46,210 bases of DNA. It comes from BOG-908 sp964242035. Lineage in GTDB: Bacteria; Pseudomonadota; Alphaproteobacteria; Acetobacterales; Acetobacteraceae. Both the position numbers and the translations under genes were made by a program. The stretch covers positions 1-46,210 of the forward strand of contig CAXTCL010000003.1 in NCBI GenBank assembly GCA_964242035.1, read 5' to 3'. Below, in pieces: positions 42,768-46,210 of this stretch. The stretch's first letter is position 1. Every line of letters begins with the position of its first letter. Under the pieces are notes generated by a model. The model saw only the letters and a program-made list of their open reading frames with translations. It was not told the DNA's origin and made no database searches.

Positions 42768-43354
42768 GGCTGCACGTCATCCGGCACGGCGAGACCGCCT
42801 GGTCGCGCATCGGCCGCCATACCGGGCGGATCGATCTGCCGCTCACGCCGCATGGCGAGGAACAGGCGCACGCGCTGTCGCCCTGGCTTGCAAAGACGCA
42901 TTTCTCGCTCGTGCTCTGCAGCCCGCTGCTGCGCGCGCGCGAAACCTGCGCGCAGGCAGGGTTCGCGCCGCCGCTCACCATCGATGCCGATCTTGCGGAG
43001 TGGGACTATGGCGAATACGAGGGCCAGAGCTCGTCCGACATCGTGGCGGACCGCGCCGGCTGGAACGTGTTCGCCGATGGCTGCCCGGGCGGCGAGAGTC
43101 CGGACCAGGTGAGCCTGCGCGCGGACCGTGTGATCGCCCGCTGCGGCAGCGCGGACGGCGAGGCGGCGCTGTTCACCCACGGCGCCTTCAGCAGCGTCCT
43201 CGCCGCACGCTGGATCGGACTTGACGCCGCCGCCGGCAGCCATTTCTGCCTCGGCCCCGCCTGCCTGGCCGTGCTGGGCCATCGGCCCGGCCATCCCGAC
43301 ATTGCCGCCATCGCGCTCTGGAACGCCACCCCTGCCCGTCAGGCGGCCGGGTGA
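42764..43354 (+). CDS. Histidine phosphatase superfamily protein (phosphoglycerate-mutase-like)
   Basis: A 196-residue protein with the catalytic RHGET at residues 7-11 (LHVIRHGETAWS), then GRIDLPLTPHGEEQAHAL, CSPLLRARETC, EWDYGEYEG and the second catalytic His in LFTHGAFSSVLAARWIGL. The size fits the small phosphatases of the family rather than glycolytic dPGM (about 250). It probably dephosphorylates a sugar phosphate or phosphoglycolate-like side product. The GTG start overlaps the aldolase stop as GTGA and it overlaps atpD likewise, so it is translated in the same chain. Confidence 0.9.
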   Translation: MRLHVIRHGETAWSRIGRHTGRIDLPLTPHGEEQAHALSPWLAKTHFSLVLCSPLLRARETCAQAGFAPPLTIDADLAEWDYGEYEGQSSSDIVADRAGWNVFADGCPGGESPDQVSLRADRVIARCGSADGEAALFTHGAFSSVLAARWIGLDAAAGSHFCLGPACLAVLGHRPGHPDIAAIALWNATPARQAAG

Positions 43355-44787
43355 TGGATGCCACGCAGCCTGCACACCTGCCCGGCCAGGTCATCGCCGT
43401 GCGCGGCGCCGTGGTGGACGTGCGGTTCGTGCCTGGCAGCCTGCCGCCCGTCGATACCGCGCTGGTCGTCGCCTGGGACAGGCCGGAGACGCTGGTGCTG
43501 GAGGTGCACAGCCACCAGGACCAATCGACCATACGCGCGATCGCCCTGCAGGCCACCGCCGGCCTGGCGCGCGGCACGGACGTCCACCCGACGGGCCAGG
43601 CGGTGACCGTGCCGGTGGGTGAGGCCGTGCTGGGTCGCCTGCTGGATGTTGTGGGCAACCTGACCGACCGCGGCCCCGCGCTGCCGCCGGATACGCCACG
43701 CCGCAGCATACACGCAGCCCCACCCGCCTTGCGTGACGAGCGGTCCAGCACCGTCGTCTACGAGACCGGCATAAAGGTGATCGACCTGCTGGCGCCACTC
43801 GCCCAGGGCGGCAAGGCGGCGATGTTCGGCGGCGCTGGCGTGGGCAAGACCGTGCTGGTGATGGAGCTGATCCACGCGATGGTCGAGAAATACAAAGGCA
43901 TCTCGGTGTTCGCCGGCGTGGGCGAACGCTCGCGCGAGGGCCACGAGTTGCTGACCGACATGGCGGCCTCCGGCGTCCTGGCGCGCACCGTGCTGGTGTA
44001 TGGCCAGATGAACGAGCCGCCAGGTGCGCGCTGGCGGGTGCCGCTGACCGCGCTGACGATCGCCGAGTTTTTCCGCGACCAGAAGCACCAGAACGTGCTG
44101 CTGCTGATGGACAACGTTTTCCGTTTCGTCCAGGCTGGCAGCGAGCTTTCCAGCCTGCTCGGCCGCCTGCCGTCCCGCGTCGGCTACCAGCCCACTCTGG
44201 CCACCGAAGTCGCACTTCTGGAAGAACGTATCGCCTCCGTGGCAGGTGCCGCGGTCACCGCGATACAGGCCGTGTACGTGCCGGCCGACGATTTCACCGA
44301 TCCGGCGGTCACTGCCATTTCCAGCCACATGGACAGCATGATCATGCTCTCGCGTGATCTGGCAGCCCAGGCCTTCTATCCGGCGATCGATCCGCTGGCC
44401 TCGTCGTCGGTCCTGCTGGACCCGCTCGTGGTCGGCGAGACGCATTACGCGCTGGCCGAACGCGCCCGCGAAGCGCTGGCCAAGCTGAAGGATCTGCAGG
44501 ACATCATCGCGCTGCTCGGCGTGGAAGAACTGGGTGCCGCGGACCGCCTGACGGTTAAGCGCGCCCGCCGGCTGCAACGCTTCCTCAGCCAGCCCTTCAT
44601 GGTGACGGAGGCGTTCACCGGCACGCCCGGCCGCAGCGTCTCGCGCGAGGACACGCTGGCCGGCTGCACCGCCATCCTGGACGGCGAGGCCGATGACTGG
44701 GCTGAAAGCTCGCTCTACATGGTCGGCAACCTGGCCGAAGCGCGCACGAAAGAAGAGCGCGCGGCAAAACTGGCGCACGCCGCGTGA
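43351..44787 (+). CDS. atpD: N-type ATP synthase beta subunit
   Basis: A 478-residue catalytic subunit with P-loop GGAGVGKT, GERSREGHELL, YGQMNEPPGARWRV, LLLMDNVFRFVQAGSELSSL, and GYQPTLATEVALLEERI with the arginine finger environment. The order that follows (epsilon, AtpQ, AtpR, a subunit) identifies an N-ATPase operon (atpDCQRBEFAG type), a second horizontally spread rotary ATPase distinct from the housekeeping F-ATPase. Ion specificity sits in the c subunit, beyond the window. The start is GTG 43351 or ATG 43354, overlapping the phosphatase stop. Confidence 0.96.
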   Translation: MMDATQPAHLPGQVIAVRGAVVDVRFVPGSLPPVDTALVVAWDRPETLVLEVHSHQDQSTIRAIALQATAGLARGTDVHPTGQAVTVPVGEAVLGRLLDVVGNLTDRGPALPPDTPRRSIHAAPPALRDERSSTVVYETGIKVIDLLAPLAQGGKAAMFGGAGVGKTVLVMELIHAMVEKYKGISVFAGVGERSREGHELLTDMAASGVLARTVLVYGQMNEPPGARWRVPLTALTIAEFFRDQKHQNVLLLMDNVFRFVQAGSELSSLLGRLPSRVGYQPTLATEVALLEERIASVAGAAVTAIQAVYVPADDFTDPAVTAISSHMDSMIMLSRDLAAQAFYPAIDPLASSSVLLDPLVVGETHYALAERAREALAKLKDLQDIIALLGVEELGAADRLTVKRARRLQRFLSQPFMVTEAFTGTPGRSVSREDTLAGCTAILDGEADDWAESSLYMVGNLAEARTKEERAAKLAHAA

Positions 44788-45200
44788 GGTTGCGCATCGT
44801 AACACCGTTGTCCGTGGTGATCGACCAGGCCGGCGTGTCCGCCTTGCGCGCGGCTGACGCGTCCGGAAGTTTCGGAATCCTGCCGCACCACACCGATTTC
44901 CTAACCCGGCTGGCAATTACCATCGTGCGCTGGACGGGGTCGGACGACAGGCGCCGTTTCTGCGCGGTGCACGGCGGCGTGCTGACGATAACGGGCGGGC
45001 AGGAGTTGACGATCGCCACGCGTGAGGCAACGCCAGGCGATGACCTGGCGACGCTTGCGGCAAGCGTTCTGGCGCGCCTACACGCGGACGCGGAAACGGA
45101 ACGCTCCGAGCGCTTCGAAAGTGTGCGGCTGCAACTCAACGCCATACGGCAGATCGTCACCCATTTGCGGCCGGCTGGCCGTGCGGGCGGCTTCGGGTGA
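44784..45200 (+). CDS. atpC: N-type ATP synthase epsilon subunit
   Basis: A 138-residue epsilon subunit. The N-terminal beta sandwich includes LRIVTPLSVVIDQAGVSALR, GSFGILPHHTDFLTRLAI and the GGVLTITGGQELTIATREA strand pair, followed by a helical hairpin (residues about 88-128). It is the central-stalk subunit coupling rotation to the c ring. Its GTG start overlaps atpD by four bases. Longer spacing in the RWTGSDDRRRFCAVHGG loop is typical of N-ATPase epsilons. Confidence 0.92.
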   Translation: MRLRIVTPLSVVIDQAGVSALRAADASGSFGILPHHTDFLTRLAITIVRWTGSDDRRRFCAVHGGVLTITGGQELTIATREATPGDDLATLAASVLARLHADAETERSERFESVRLQLNAIRQIVTHLRPAGRAGGFG

Positions 45201-45484
45201 CCGTCGCCGATCCTGCCGGTAGCGATCCGCTTCTGTTGGGCGTGAAGCTGGAAGCCGCGCGCGACCATGCCTTTCGCGCGTCGGCCGAGCCTGCCGTGGC
45301 TGCGCGCCTCGCGCAGATTGGCGTGCTGGGCTGGATGATCGTCACCCCGATCCTGATCGGCACCTTCGCCGGACGCTGGCTGGACCGTGTCTCGCATACT
45401 GGCCTGTTCTATACGGCGCCGCTCCTGATGCTCGGGGCAGCGCTCGGGTTTTATTGCGCCTGGCGGTGGATGCAGCGCGCGTGA
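45197..45484 (+). CDS. atpQ: N-ATPase membrane protein AtpQ (AtpI/AtpZ-like)
   Basis: A 95-residue protein with two transmembrane helices: about 41-59 (IGVLGWMIVTPILIGTFAG) and 70-89 (FYTAPLLMLGAALGFYCAWR), linked by RWLDRVSHTG. Length, topology and place between atpC and atpR fit AtpQ, which is related to AtpI/AtpZ assembly factors. GTG start overlapping the atpC stop. Confidence 0.85.
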   Translation: MTVADPAGSDPLLLGVKLEAARDHAFRASAEPAVAARLAQIGVLGWMIVTPILIGTFAGRWLDRVSHTGLFYTAPLLMLGAALGFYCAWRWMQRA

Positions 45485-45490
45485 TTGCGC

Positions 45491-45628
45491 AAGGAAGCAA
45501 GGCCTTCTTTTTTATAAAAAAGAAGCAAAAAACTTTTGCTCCCTGTCGGCTAGCCTCTGGCAAGGTCCGCGACAGCCAGATAAAAGTTTCTTGCTTCTTT
45601 TTTTCAAAAAAGAAGGCCTTGCTTCCTT
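45491..45628. repeat. Palindromic AT-rich intergenic element, copy G, inside the N-ATPase operon
   Basis: The best-preserved copy at 138 bp. The termini AAGGAAGCAAGGCCTTC are exactly inverted at the other end, each arm has a T6/A6 hairpin, then AAAAAACTTTTGCT versus AGATAAAAGTTTCTTGC, and the centre has CTGTCGGC/CCGCGACAGCC. It begins 6 bp after the atpQ stop and ends 16 bp before the atpR ATG, which would otherwise be expected to be nearly contiguous genes. Confidence 0.93.
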
Positions 45629-45644
45629 ACTTACTTTTTTCGTT

Positions 45645-45899
45645 ATGATCGCTGCCTTCCTTGCCGTGGGCCTGGCAGCCGGCATCCTGTATTTCGCCTC
45701 GCTCTGGTGGACATCACGGGTTCTGGCGCAATCCGGTCTGACGGGCGGCGTTGCGGCACTCGTGCTGTGCCGCATGGCCCTGCTGGCGTTCGTGCTGTTC
45801 CTCGCCAGCCGCCAGGGTGCCATGCCGTTGCTGATGACGGCGCTTGGCATCTTTGCAGGTCGCAGCCTGGTGATGCGCAGCGCGCGTGTGGTGCCGTGA
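45645..45899 (+). CDS. atpR: N-ATPase membrane protein AtpR
   Basis: An 84-residue protein with three hydrophobic segments: residues 2-20 (IAAFLAVGLAAGILYFASL), 33-52 (TGGVAALVLCRMALLAFVLF) and 59-76 (AMPLLMTALGIFAGRSLV). This matches AtpR, the small protein unique to N-ATPase operons, thought to act with the a/c subunits. The Arg in CRMALLAF lies mid-membrane, a feature expected for AtpR. The ATG has no obvious Shine-Dalgarno (TTTTTTCGTT before it) because repeat G lies just upstream; translation may therefore be weakened. Confidence 0.88.
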   Translation: MIAAFLAVGLAAGILYFASLWWTSRVLAQSGLTGGVAALVLCRMALLAFVLFLASRQGAMPLLMTALGIFAGRSLVMRSARVVP

Positions 45900-46210
45900 C
45901 GTCGCCCCTCGCTAGCGTGGCGGTCTTCCATGTGGCCGGCATCGGCATCACACAGGCCGTGCTCGTCACCTGGGCGATCATGGCGGCGCTGACGTTCGGC
46001 GCCGCCCTCGCCACGCGTCACCTGCGGCTGACGCCCACGCGCACGCAGGCCGCCCTCGAGCTGATCGTGGACACGGTGGATGCGCAGATACGCGATACGA
46101 TGCGCGTGGAACCGGCATCCTACCGCGCCTTCGTCGGATCGCTGTTCGTGTTCATCTTCGTGGCGAACTGGTGCACGCTGGTGCCAGGCATCGAGCCGCC
46201 AACGGCACAT
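45896..46210 (+). CDS. atpB: N-type ATP synthase a subunit, N-terminal part
   Basis: 105 codons visible from a GTG start overlapping the atpR stop (GTGA); the gene continues past the window. A first transmembrane segment (ITQAVLVTWAIMAALTFGAA) is followed by LTPTRTQAALELIVDTVD and a second helix FVGSLFVFIFVANWCTLVPG, which is the conserved F(V/I)FxxxxNxxxLxPG element of a subunits. It forms the ion half-channels with the c ring. Confidence 0.93.
   Translation, partial: MTSPLASVAVFHVAGIGITQAVLVTWAIMAALTFGAALATRHLRLTPTRTQAALELIVDTVDAQIRDTMRVEPASYRAFVGSLFVFIFVANWCTLVPGIEPPTAH

Noticed and set aside
43339..44916. 525-codon minus-strand frame opposite atpD
   Set aside because: Shadow of atpD, which has P-loop and catalytic motifs on plus.

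Overview
The window looks like a chromosomal stretch of a GC-rich alphaproteobacterium. The gene repertoire (quinohaemoprotein dehydrogenase, TonB receptor, bacteriophytochrome with haem oxygenase, N-type ATP synthase, phosphoketolase) and an AT-rich palindromic intergenic repeat point most plausibly to the Acetobacteraceae. That assignment is inference: no rRNA or other marker gene is present.

Region 1 (1-14.8 kb) is a catabolic block. It holds a partial SDR oxidoreductase, an HxlR regulator, a thioesterase II/thiolase pair, a cytoplasmic alpha/beta hydrolase, a regulator made of two fused TetR units, two paralogous GPH-type MFS transporters either side of a TonB-dependent receptor, an exported alpha/beta hydrolase and an exported PQQ dehydrogenase with an N-terminal haem c domain. 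Read together, an oligomeric or hydrophobic hydroxylated compound would be taken up, oxidised at secondary alcohols and cleaved in the periplasm, imported, and thiolysed to acetyl-CoA. The dehydrogenase/hydrolase pair resembles the polyvinyl-alcohol oxidation logic. The true substrate is unknown.

Region 2 (14.8-20.1 kb) is eroded. It contains an IS66 transposase 3' half, a second IS66 3'-end relic beside a secreted-protein gene, a frameshifted double-GNAT gene and a 24-bp tandem repeat encoding a decayed octapeptide repeat.

Region 3 (20.1-28.5 kb) is a light/time-signalling block: a LOV-PAS-GGDEF-EAL protein, a two-domain KaiC and a KaiB in one tight operon, followed by a bacteriophytochrome hybrid histidine kinase with a fused receiver, and a convergent haem oxygenase that would make its biliverdin chromophore. 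Blue light, red/far-red light, a KaiBC-type timer and cyclic-di-GMP are encoded within 8.4 kb. No kaiA is visible.

Region 4 (28.5-32.2 kb) is a graveyard: a tyrosine recombinase C-terminus, a zinc alcohol dehydrogenase fragment and a frameshifted, 5'-truncated plasma-membrane-type proton P-type ATPase.

Region 5 (32.2-46.2 kb) is an energy/stress block: a triple-BON protein, a beta-phosphoglucomutase plus GH65 phosphorylase operon, a truncated LuxR-type output domain, a PRC-barrel protein and an SPFH protein. It ends in a chain of overlapping genes: phosphoketolase, class I FBP aldolase, histidine phosphatase and N-ATPase atpD-atpC-atpQ-(repeat)-atpR-atpB, the last running off the window.

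A family of roughly 140-150 bp palindromic elements occurs eight times (three or four well preserved, the rest degenerate). Most copies begin or end within about 25 bp of a stop codon. They are the most conspicuous structure not explained by genes.
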